64,000 nucleotides of DNA from Spirometra erinaceieuropaei (lineage: Eukaryota; Platyhelminthes; Cestoda; Diphyllobothriidea; Diphyllobothriidae): NCBI GenBank assembly GCA_902702965.1, contig CACRXP010000001.1, positions 4,811,947 to 4,875,946 on the forward strand. The letters are read 5' to 3'. A program made the translations under genes and the position numbers. The notes below the pieces were generated by a model. The model did not search any database, was not told the DNA's origin, and was given only the letters and a program-made list of their open reading frames with translations. Shown here piece after piece: positions 45,073 through 55,876 of the stretch (positions are counted from its first letter, which is position 1; each line of letters starts with the position of its first letter).

Positions 45073-47372
45073 TCGTTATCCTGTGCGTAGATGCTGTGAA
45101 CTTTTCCTGTTATAAAGATCTGCTGGATAAAATTCATCATAGTTTTAAATTATTCCTCTAGTTGATTTAACTTGGAGGCTAGCGTTTGACAACCGCTGCA
45201 ATAGGTCCCCACATACGTCGGTCGTAGCCAATTTGTCAGGCTGTTAGAGCGCCCCCGGGCGCGCGGCGGTAGCATGGAGGTCTGCATCGCGATCTTGTGT
45301 CTGTGGAGTGCCAGATTCGACCCCACAGCGCGCGACATTCTGTACATCGGCATTCGCCATCTTGTGCCATTATAGTATATCCAGCAAGACAAAACTTTCA
45401 GGTGAGATTTTTGCCTTATCTGCGAGACGGAAAGCCTTTGGCGTCATTTTGATCGTCGAAAGTGACTGTATACAGTGAATATCTTCGTCTTAAAGAGGAG
45501 CGGCGAGAAAATACAGAAAACGGCTCTTTAGTTCAAGGATTTTATCGAGTACTTTCAAAATATGATGCATTCAACGAATAAGATTACTAGGGTAACTCAG
45601 CCTATGCAGGATTTGTTCCAAATGTTTCGATGGAAAGATAATCCGAATTTCATGGTTCACAAACAGCAGAAATGAGGAAGGACTGAAGTCCGCGTCCATC
45701 GAATCGGCCTTTGTCGCCAAAGAATCGTGACTTCCGAGTATACATTTCCGGAAATCAGAGAATTCGCAATCCACACGGGAATTATTTTAGACCGATGTGC
45801 TCTCAGCCCTAAGGTAGAGACGAAAACTTTGTAGTTCGGTAGACTTAGATTCCTAACACCGTTTCAAACGACGCGCTTGTCCTCGCCTTTCCTGTATACG
45901 TTCTAGATAATCAGACGCATTACTGAAAACGCTTCAGTTGTGTGTTCGATATGGGCTAGATGAAAAAAAATACGCATTGTGAGGAAGGTCGATTGACTAA
46001 AAGGACGTTTCATATCCTTAACGCAATTATTTCTTTCATCCCGAGAAAACTCATGTTTCCCAGACGACAGGCCTGGGACGCTTTCATGTTAAGCTGTTTC
46101 ATTTTGAGGCCTGCACGAAATGATGCTGCAACTCGTTTAGATACGAGGGCATAAGTTGAGAAATAATTTTCGTTCTTTGCCGCATGGATGTTATACTAAT
46201 ATGAACACAATTGCATTTGCAGTTGCGTACACGTGTTTGCATTGGGGGCTCGCTTACAGATTGCTTTCACATTCCTGACCTTCTTTTTCGAATATTCATC
46301 GCCTACTCCCATTGTTTTTCACTTCTTATTATTCACAAATAATTATTCGTCAACAGAAGTTGAATATTTTCCAGCAGTAAGAATTATTTTGGCGTATGCA
46401 GTCTACAGTTAACGAGTAATTCGCTCTCGTGCACGACTGTGCTAGTTCACGCGAGTTAAGCAATGGATGCATCTAGGGCGAAACGACCGAATTTTTATGG
46501 AGGATCTGAGTCCACTGAGTGAGTGGCCGGTACTAGAGGCTACACAGAGGTGCTAGAAACGATCAATCCTCCATGTGGGTCACAACCATGCAGTGGGTTT
46601 TTTGTCTGGAGCATCGACATGCAGTCACATATCGACAATTGATCAATAGTCGAAATGCATTTAAATAGGCGGGAATCATAATGCCATGCGAATTTCAAGC
46701 GAGATCGCACACTCCCCCATCCCAGCCAGAAGAGCTTGTGCAAAATAGTTTCCCTGTTGACGGTATTTGAATTCGATGTACACCGTATGCCGATGCGAAA
46801 GGTCGAGCGTGCCAACACTTGTGCCAGGGTATTACCGACTGATGACGACAAAGTGGCCAGAAGGAGTCATTCCGTCGGTCTTTTTCTTCGTCAGCAAAGC
46901 GGCTTGACCATTGATTGCCGATTACTATTTAGGAGTTCACTCTCGAAGCTCGAAGTATAGACGAAGCTAAAAAACGTCATTTTGTGCTCGGTATGGAGTA
47001 GCGAACATTTCTTCCATGTGAATTAGAACTAATAGCGGTTGTTGTACGATTAGGGACTTTGTGGAATGCGGTCATCGTAGGATGAGCTGTAATGGGATTT
47101 CTTCTTGTCTACTTAAATTTCGGAATGTAAAAATCAGCTGAAAATGTCAGTGTAAGATGCTTCAACGTATCTGCAGGATGCAGAGGCTGAAGGCAGGTGT
47201 GTCTCCAATATTTACTCGATCAAGTTAAACAGTTTTGGGCACACTATGTTCCTCGAATCTTTAAGATGTGAAGGAAAATATGGTAAAATTACGCAAAGCC
47301 TCACTACTTCACTTCGCCTTTTAATGATGTATAAACACTTGGCGCGTTCAATCAGAATACAAGGCTGTTGCT
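45073..47372. other. Copy-B-specific 2.3 kb
   Basis: Present in copy B and missing from copy A, where a short filler patch marks the junction. Apart from a possible tRNA-related segment near 45235-45385, nothing is recognised. Open frames at 46540-46851 and 45571-45774 (minus) show no domain. Confidence 0.5.
45235..45385 (+). repeat. Possible tRNA-derived SINE fragment
   Basis: GC-rich sequence with a tRNA D-arm-like GCTGTTAGAGCGCC near 45240 and a B-box-like GATTCGACCCC near 45332. The boxes are about 85 bases apart, too far for a tRNA gene, so at best this is a rearranged SINE. Confidence 0.3.
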
Positions 47373-48344
47373 TTCATGCGGAAGGCCAATGGGAATACTC
47401 ACCTTCAGTGCAAGAACACAGAAAACCTCCTCAACTAAATTTATGTGCATGCAAATTAATTGTTCGAATCTCATCCAAACGTTAGTAATGAGTGAGATCG
47501 GTACCGCAAGTGCAGATCTCTCTGTTTAAGACTTCTTAGAAAGGTAATTTATGCTTGTGCACTAGGAATTTAACATTTGCTCCAGCCCATATTCTAAGGA
47601 CTGTCTGTCCAAAGGACGCATACTTTGTCCTGTTGCCCCAGCGTCTCCGCAAATGTATTCCAAACATTTCTGCCTAAATTTCGTCCACTTGAAATAGCCG
47701 ATATTCAAGAAATGAAACACGCACGCATGCTTTGGAGGGGTGGGTGACATGCTACTACTCACGCTCAGATATTACTTATGCATTATTCCTATGCGTAACG
47801 TAATATAATTCCACAATTTTAGCGGGAAAATAAATAGCATCCTTGACAACAAATAGTACACGATACACATCCTGCAGTCGAAAATTCCCAGTTGAATTAA
47901 GTCCTCTCTTGTAGTGGCTGTGTATCATAAGCATGAAAATGCAGATATTATCAAAGTTACATTGCTTGCAATGAAGATGGACATTCTGCATTCTACCCAT
48001 CCGCTGGGAACTTACGATTATGAAGGCTCTGTGCATCAGCATATGTTAGAATGCTAAGGGATTCGCTGTCAAAGATTTTTTCCAGAATAGATCCAAATGT
48101 ACAGGTATCGGTGGAAAAAGCAGTTTAACGTATGCACGAGCAAATATTGTCTCACGTCTCGTAGTGGGGTAGTCTGTTTGATTATGAAACATATGCAGCC
48201 TGGCCATAGGGGGTTTGGCACCCGAGCGAACGCCCGCATAACAAGGCAGTCGCCTGCGACCTAACCACCAAGAGCAACGCATTGGCATATTTGTGTCTAC
48301 GTGAGTTACTGTCTGTACTTGCCGTAAAATGAACAAAAGCCATA

Positions 48345-49435
48345 GACCAGTGCCGTCCAGTGGATGTCATCCTCTTTCACTTTAAAGAGGAGTTTGATAG
48401 CGTTCCCCATGGACGACTCCTACAGAATAGTTGGGAGTGTGGACTACAGGGCAACGCTTTTAGGCGGATTAAAAGTTTCCTGTCATGGAGGTTCCAAAGA
48501 GTAATTGTTGGTACCGCTGCATCCGAATGTGTGCCAGTAAAAGGCGGAGTTCCGCAGGGTTCGGTCTTGCGTCCTCTCATCTTCCTCATCTACATAAACG
48601 ACTGTAATGCATATCTTGAGTGCAATTTCATCATGTTTACAGATGATAAAAAGATCTAGAAAACCATCAGCTGTGTTGATGACTCACAGAAACTACAGAA
48701 AAACGTTGATAAGTTGGATGCATGGTCCAGCTGGTGGCTTCTAGCGTTCAGAGTATCCAAATGTTTAGTCTTGCGCCTAGAATCTGGTCACAGGCGTTTC
48801 CCAAAACACCAGTACACTAAAAGTGGGGTCCGACTAAAAGAAGTGGACACGCATAGAGACTGGACAACTACAAACTTGCTGTCCTCTGAGCACTGTAAAA
48901 GAGCATCGTGCACTTGATTAGGCGTGCCTTCAGAGACTTTCCTCCCGAACTATACTCACAGATATTCGGCACGTTCGTCAGACCGCATTCGGAATACGGA
49001 ATGTTGGCCTGGACGCCTTGGATGAAGAAAGACAGTGATACCATAGAGCAGGGGAAACGGCTGGCCATAAAACTGGTGGACGATCTCAGGACTCTGTCAT
49101 ATCCAGAAAGACTGATCCAGCTAAACTTGTTCCCCTATCCTATAGACAAATGAGTTGTGGCCTGCTATGGACTTTCTGCATCATCCACGTGCATGAATGT
49201 TTGCTCAAATCTGAAGACTTCTTTACTTCACGACCATGAGTCACCTGCGCGGCCATCCGTACAAGGTTAATCGGGAGCGTACACGCCTAGACCATCGGAA
49301 GTTTCCATTCAGTCAGCGTGCTGTTTAACCGTGGAACTCACTCCCAGGGGAAGTAGTGACATTCGATACAATGGTTGTATTCAAAAGGCAGCTGGATCGT
49401 TTGATATTTGATAAACGACTACTCTCAGTGTAAGA
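48345..49435 (+). pseudogene. LINE reverse-transcriptase fragment in copy B
   Basis: The plus strand reads FHFKEEFDSVPHGRLLQ, then VKGGVPQGSVLRPLIFLIYI and FIMFTDDKKI followed by a stop at 48658: the palm of a CR1-like reverse transcriptase with the FADD catalytic site changed to FTDD. After a frame change it continues with IRRAFRDFPPELYSQIFGTF, YGMLAWTPW and LIQLNLFPYP. It is 5'-truncated, has several lesions and is absent from copy A. A tRNA-like stretch (minus strand, about 48217-48283) lies just upstream. Confidence 0.75.
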
Positions 49436-50684
49436 CTATCTGCGGCCAGCCATAAATATGATTTCCTGATTTCACTACCTTTGTAACGCATCCCTGAATG
49501 TTAATTGACATTTTCTCCTGCAAACTACGGAAATGACTGCATTCTGTGCTTTTTGTATATAATTGCACTTAAAATTTCGTGTGTATCGGGAAAGGACCGT
49601 CTGCCGCACCCTTCGCAGATCCACGCCGTAGAAACTTTAGTCCGCAAACAACTATGTTACTGACAACATTTTAGTAAAATTTGCGTTAAACATATAAGGT
49701 TTTCAATAAGGTCATCAAGGGCATTGCCTACTACCCTAAATGTACTACTAGCATAATGGTATTATCCTACTACTAAATGCCTGAAATTACGTGGAAGTTC
49801 TTCAGACTGTATGACCGCTTGGGCTGTTCAAGTAGGGGTGTAGAGAAGGAAATACTGTTCTACAGCTACCTAGATACTTCAAAAAGGCATAACCCACACG
49901 ACGTTCATTGATGATCTGTGGGACATGCGTTATGGGGGGCGCGGACCTTGCTATTGTAGCCGGTGGGGTACTGCATTTCCACAAATTTGATCGCTCCCGG
50001 AAGGAGGATCAAAATTGCTGTCTCGTGATAGTGTGGTTCAGCCAGTTACCTTGTCGCAAATTCCCTGAAGTAAGTACCTCCCGGTTGGAAAAACGTTAGC
50101 TGTTTCACAGACGAATCCGTCCAACGCCGTACCACCTCAACTCAGAGCCACATTCAGTTAGCTGGGAGCTTGAATATGCCATTCCATTAAGGTACAACTC
50201 CGACCAGCATTGCGACATTGAATATTTCATTTAAAGTTAGGATTTATCTGAAGAAATCTAGAGGCGACAGTGCAGAAAAAAGCAAGATAATGTGTTTACC
50301 AGTCTCGATGTACATGGGACAGCAATTTCCGAGATGACAAAAGGAAACGCGACCATTACGAAAAACGACGAGTCAAACAAGGGGAGGACCCAGACGCATC
50401 AACAATAATGCAGGTTGGTGGGGGTGGGTTGGAAAGTAAATGAGAGAAACCGGAGGAGCCCAGGCGGGACTGCATTCTCAGGGGCAGGGGTGGGAGGCAT
50501 GCAAGCGGGCAGCGTTAGCAGAGAATAGGATTCGACTCTGAGGGGAGAGTGGTGTATTACGGGAAGGTGAATTACAAGCTGAGGTTGTTTCTAGACCGAT
50601 GGGGAAAGACAAAGTATGCAAACGATAAAGTCTATTTAAGCAAGTATACTAGTTGCATGTGCTAAGCGCCGGAGCACGATAGCC
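49436..50684. other. Upstream region of receptor copy B
   Basis: Alignable to 24.4-25.76 kb. No coding motif recognised. Confidence 0.5.
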
Positions 50685-50732
50685 ATCCACCGCCGCCCGC
50701 CGCCGCCCCCGCCGCCTATGAAACGTATATAT
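50685..50732 (+). promoter_or_regulatory. GCC repeat and TATA-like box before receptor B
   Basis: An imperfect (GCC)n run at 50685-50716 is longer than its counterpart before copy A. TATATAT follows at 50726-50732, 58 bases before the ATG. Interpreted as a core promoter by position and by conservation in both duplicates. Confidence 0.35.
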
Positions 50733-50790
50733 TTCACAGCGCGCACATACTGCATTTGTGCCTAAGTCGAAAGTTCTTAAGGGTAACAGG

Positions 50791-51834
50791 ATGGAGAAGG
50801 CTTACTGGAAGTGTCCTAATATTGCGCTACCGAAAGACGCCCTTTTCTTCATTTCTGTCCTCATGAACGTCTTCAGTCTGCTTTTAAATCTCAGTGTGCT
50901 GGTGCTCCTCCTTCTCTTAAAAGGCAGACCACTGGCATTTCTTACCCAGATGCGTACCCTAATCGGCTCTGTGGTCTTCTTCATGTTCATCAGGATATGT
51001 GACCGCGTAATACCCAGACGTCTCTACCCTTCCGACCCTACCGTGGCTTCGATTTTATGCCACATATGGACCAGCCGATATGTGTTTTTCGTTACCTACA
51101 CATTTACAATCCTTGTACTGAATTTTACAGTGGGGAACAGAGCAATTCAGATTGTCTGCAGATACCAGCATTCATTCTCCACCTCTCGCATAACCAGCCT
51201 CGCATACCTGGCTGGCATGGGCCTAGTCAGTGTCGTTTGCATGCTTCCCCAGGCATTTATAGTGGAGTGGAATGGCAAATATTGTCGGTGTCTTGATGCA
51301 AAGCTGCCTTACGCAGTTCTTGTGGCTCTTTACACTGAGACCTTTGTTCGATTCGGTTTGACTGCTTTTATCAGCACTACCATCTTAATTGTCTCCTGTT
51401 ACAAAATTATTCAGTGGATGCGTAGCACACGGGCTGAGCAGCTTTCGGACACTTGGAACATTCTAGCTCTTCCCGGCACCACAAAGGAGCAGATGGAGGC
51501 ATTTAGTCGACCGCAGGGTTGGTTGACAGCTACCCTCTGTACTATACCACTTTCGGTGAATTTCTTGGTGATCAGCCTCTACGAAACAGGCTACAAGTTC
51601 ATTTGTGCTCTAGGGTTTTGCACAATAGACAGGAACTCTCCACTTTCCAGGACTGCTCGATTTTTGATTGACATTCAACTACTTGTCCTACCGACCATAT
51701 TCATCGTCTACATTCCGGCACTGCGAGAATTATCAATGCATGCCTTTCAAAGTGTCGTTTCGCTTGGTAAGAGGCTATGCAAGCGACAGCGAGAGACATC
51801 TGTTGGTGTGCAACAGGGCGCTCAAATTCCCTAG
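50791..51834 (+). CDS. Orphan seven-transmembrane receptor, copy B
   Basis: An intact intronless frame of 347 residues, the sister of the gene at 25853. It shares CHIWTSRY at the top of TM3, GNRA for DRY, the ECL2 Cys-x-Cys, LPGTTKEQMEAFSRPQGW before TM6, LCTIP in TM6 and LPTIFIVY in TM7. About 45 residues differ from copy A by eye. Many are in TM1-TM2 (for example VLMNVFSLLLNLSVLVL), the start of TM3, ECL3 (DRN for TMD) and the tail. The region around TM5 is identical even at silent sites for about 95 bases. Both genes are open with all key residues kept, so both are probably functional. Ligand and G-protein partner are unknown. Confidence 0.88.
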   Translation: MEKAYWKCPNIALPKDALFFISVLMNVFSLLLNLSVLVLLLLLKGRPLAFLTQMRTLIGSVVFFMFIRICDRVIPRRLYPSDPTVASILCHIWTSRYVFFVTYTFTILVLNFTVGNRAIQIVCRYQHSFSTSRITSLAYLAGMGLVSVVCMLPQAFIVEWNGKYCRCLDAKLPYAVLVALYTETFVRFGLTAFISTTILIVSCYKIIQWMRSTRAEQLSDTWNILALPGTTKEQMEAFSRPQGWLTATLCTIPLSVNFLVISLYETGYKFICALGFCTIDRNSPLSRTARFLIDIQLLVLPTIFIVYIPALRELSMHAFQSVVSLGKRLCKRQRETSVGVQQGAQIP

Positions 51835-54800
51835 GTCACACTTGCATGTGGGAAGTGCATTCTGGTTGGTGGATTTTACCCTGCATAGTGGATAAGCGTC
51901 TGCCTCTGAACTGTGGTTCATGTGTGTATCTTATGCACAACGGTCATCCTCCGCAACCAGCTCGATGCACCTGCACTTACGCAGGCAGAAAGACAAAGAT
52001 TATATTATTCTCATTGTAAAATAAGTGCATGTTTAAACCCTCAATGACTGCATTTGTTCAACTTGTGATGACCAGTCGGTAAAAGGGCCGTTGACTGAGC
52101 GTCCCGTCGTTTCAAGGGACGGAGGATGGAATACGTGCATTAAGCAAAGCCTTAGCGAAATTTAAATGAATCAGGATACAAGCTGACCCATTGTCCGAAA
52201 TCAACGTTTATGTTATAGTTGATGGCGAATAATTGATTCATGGAGTTTTAATGGCAGCCAATCTAGGCATGCTTATTCGGCACAGAGAAGATTAGTCAAA
52301 ATCGCCTGCTGGCAATTTTTATTGGCGTAAATACAGACCATTTCATCACTTCAGCAATTTATTCCGGTGTGATGCATTCATTCATTTGGTTATTCGCTTA
52401 CCCATCTGATGTATTGCAGAAATAGAGGCCAGTAAATCCAATTTAAGGGAACCAAGCAAATATGCGAAAAACTCTACTTTCGAGTGCACCATGTATCGGC
52501 ACTCGTCCAGCCGCATGCAACACAATTTCGATAGGGTCCATTTACACATTAAAGATTTACTCTAACCTTGCTCATTTGCGATTCTTAACCTGTTTGCTTT
52601 TCATATTCCTAGCTGTTGAGATGCTTTAGTCAAATGTTCGTTGTTCTAGTAGATATCTGTTTAAAATTCGAGTGCTGTGTGATTCCAGTTGTGACGCCCG
52701 AAAACTACAAGGCTTTACCTTCGGCAGCATATGGTGGAAGGGGCAAGGATGATTGCAGATATGCAAATGGCGGCGTAGTTTCCTCATTTGTTCGGCTGAC
52801 AGAGTGTTTGAGTTTGAAACACCCACATCGAATTCGGCGTCTGCTACTTCCTATCAGCCATCGTATTCTGCAACTGAAAGAGGTCCACGTAGTCACTTTG
52901 GTTCGTTTTCGCCGATTTATTAATGGTTAGCTACTCGTCGGTCAATTCCGCAAGCTGTAATTGGGTTCCCTCGATCAGGTGAACGATCCTCGAGTTTTAT
53001 CAGTCGGTGACGGCGTTTGGATTGTGGCCTTAAGCTGTCCCGATCGCCCTGGCAAATTCTATATTGCGGTGGCTGGCTTCTCGTACACTGAAAAACCACT
53101 TGTTTTGTCATTGAATTTAAGTTCTACATAGCAAATAGCGTTGACGGAGGCGAAGCATCAAGTTGAACGCAATCCACCCAGTGATTTTGCTAATCTCCCT
53201 TGTTTTGTCCAAAAATGGACTTGGTAGTGCAACTTTTTACGATATTCTAGACATATAGGCGTTTAATAAGGAGGCCTTTTTAGCAATGGCAACGAACGAA
53301 ACTATATTAAAGAAGGTACTGAGACTCTGCTGTACAAATTACTTCTGACATGTTATGGCCTGATGGGTCACCCTGCTCGTGAATCCAGGACAGCTTCGGA
53401 CACGTTTGAAGTTCCTATTCTAGGTGAAGCAAGACGGCAAATGACGGTCTCTGACACATCTTCATGGATCTCACCATAGTTTGGGTTTTTCATAACTTTA
53501 AGAGGTCGAGTAGTTGAGAGAGTCTTAGATGACTTGCAACTTAACTTGTTTGTGCTTTGGAAGCCTTCGAATATTCGTGGCTGGCGGTATGTAGGTAACA
53601 GATGTGAACAAGATCTCCAAACTGAGAGCATAATAAACTCATCCGATAACATCCTTAACCAATCAGACCCTTCCTCCGTCTCTAAACCTGCAGACAGATG
53701 TTAAAGGCGCCAAAATAGACATTTTGTTTCCCCAGAAATACAGTAAAGTGTGTTTGATGGTAGAGTGGGCTGGATGGCGGGGATTTAAATTTATGCCTCT
53801 TGACTAGGGTCATTTCTCGAGCCCCGGTCACTCGCGAATACGAGGTCTTAATCCTCTTTCATAGGGGAGCATAGCGACAGCCTTGCCAGTGGTATCTTTC
53901 AAATGAAAGGAAACACACACCACTTTATTGGGCGTCCACCTGAATCTATTTGTCCTTTCGAGCACCAGAGTGAGGCCGTTGCTCTTGGCGACATTATGTA
54001 AGTGTGCAATTTTCTTGTCGATTGGACCCCCATACAGCCCATACAAGTTCACGCTAAGGCCTCGGGAGAAATGGCATCTGATGCACACGAAGGTCTTTCC
54101 CCTCAGTGACTACGTTCGCTTTCCGCGAATTGACCATCTAATGTGATCCTGGTAACCGAGTCGGGGTTCACAATTTACCAACAAGCACCATGCTGAAACA
54201 CCCGAAGTTATTTCTCCGTCAGCACCTTAGATGGTAATGTCATAGCATTTAACTCTCTCGCACTACGTTTTACCACTCAGTCTGTGAAAAAGTGAATCTG
54301 GACAGCAAACGACAGGTTGACACTACTTGCTAATTCACGAACTAGGCGTACATTATAACGGTGATTCTAACACAACTGCTCTGAACGGTGCACCGAGCAC
54401 ACTGCCTTTGCCCAGTTCTAAGGTCCAGATGAGGATACTCGTAAATTGCGACAAATCCCAGTCAATAATATGGCATCCCATTTAAGATAATTTGCCACTT
54501 TTTTCTATTTACTATGTGGGTGAAAGGATGACATAACAGCAATGACTTAAGGATCCTTACCTTATGATTTTAAATGTAATCGGCAATTGTAACACTTTTA
54601 ACTTAATCACTTATTTAATGCGTTTTCCGTGCATTTAAAATACAAGTTGTTCCTTTAAGTCCCATTCTTACAGAATACTTTTGGAACAAGCGCTTCAGTA
54701 ACGTGCTGTCATTATGATATGCGGGCGGGAATAGTGTCTGAACGTAGCTGATGACTTTCCTTTACTCGTGTCATTTCAAGTTCTTAGATCCAAAATCTTG

Positions 54801-55039
54801 TTGCTAGAATAAGGAAGTGAGTTCTTTGTGACGACTTAGACAGGAACCCAATCGGCAGTGCGTATTTGCAGGAAAATTCTATCGTCGCAAGCAGCGACTT
54901 CTACTAGGTACCCCTCGGGCTCAGCATCGGCATTGAGGCGGACTTGCGAGACACCTACCGCACTCCCTCGCTACTCATGCACCAGACTTCGGTGGCAAGA
55001 CAATATCAAGCCGGCCAGAGGTGGATTCCAGCGCAGTGA
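51835..55039. other. Downstream flank of receptor copy B
   Basis: Counterpart of 26.9-30.0 kb. A minus-strand frame of 86 residues (53828-54088) is open here but frameshifted by two bases in copy A, and it resembles no family known to me. No gene is called. Confidence 0.5.
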
Positions 55040-55876
55040 CTGAACAACTCATCGTCTGGACGACACTTTTGGGCGGGCGGAAACACTAACCGTCTACTTC
55101 AATCAAGCTAAGAAGCTGAATCACTTTCATGTCAGCTGCCTGCGCAGAATACTGAGGCTGAGACAGTATCGTGGACACGGGAGCCTCGGAACGGAACGGA
55201 ATCCTCAGAATCCACATAATTCTGAAGACACTTCAGCTGCGATGGAGTGACCACCTCGTGAGGATGGACGACGAGCGATTACCTAAACGGCTCTTTTACG
55301 GTATAGTAGCTACGGGTGCTCGCCCAAAGAAAGGACAACACAACGCTACAAGGACACTGAAGAACTATCTGAAACGACCTCAGACCAACCTGGTGGCCTA
55401 AGCGAACCTTACCTAGGGCAGACCATACTAGAGAAGGGCAACGAAAACTGAAGCAGTCATCTATGAGGCCAACTGAATTGCCACTGTTAAAGCCAACGGG
55501 GTAGGCGCCCAATTCTCAGGTGCCCCTGACCCTCAAAACAAACTTCTAACTACTCCCAATATGCCAACGCTGTCCGCAAACATCTCGCGCGAGGATCGAC
55601 CTCGTTGGATATCTCCGGACCCAATGCACCAGCTAACCGACGGCCCTAAGTTTTGCCTCCGCACTCGCCCCTGCTCCAACTGCCACGGTGCCCAAGACCG
55701 TCCCCACCCTCACCACCGTTGTTCCGAATCCCCGTGCCCTGCCTTCGTCGCCCATCGTCACCTCCGTGATATCTGCCGAAACCGCCGCAGGGACGACCAA
55801 AACAACTACATCTAAAACCTCTGCTATCGATCGAAACGCTCCTGACACTACGTCAACCTCCACCTTTACCTCTAAT
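55040..55876 (+). pseudogene. LINE C-terminus (copy B)
   Basis: The plus strand reads NGILRIHIILKTLQLRWSDH, then LVRMDDERLPKRLFYGIVAT, the conserved C-terminal motif of this LINE family, better preserved than in copy A. The Pro/Thr-rich spacer follows, and the match to copy A ends before the zinc-finger units, which are absent here. Confidence 0.7.

Larger units (their letters stand above)
39080..55876 (+). repeat. Segmental duplication, copy B
   Basis: This ~16.8-kb block is the partner of 12311-30836, in the same orientation. It carries the same LINE fragments, the same single-copy stretches and receptor copy B. Copy-specific changes are the deleted endonuclease part of the main LINE (junction near 44026), an extra 2.3 kb at 45073-47372 that copy A lacks, and a LINE fragment at 48345-49435. 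The right end falls within the LINE C-terminal spacer, where the match to copy A stops. Confidence 0.85.

Noticed and set aside
48217..48283. tRNA-like sequence on the minus strand
   Set aside because: A-box-like and B-box-like stretches exist but the cloverleaf cannot be closed; at best a SINE remnant.
53828..54088. 86-residue minus-strand frame
   Set aside because: Its counterpart in copy A is frameshifted by two bases, and no family is recognised.
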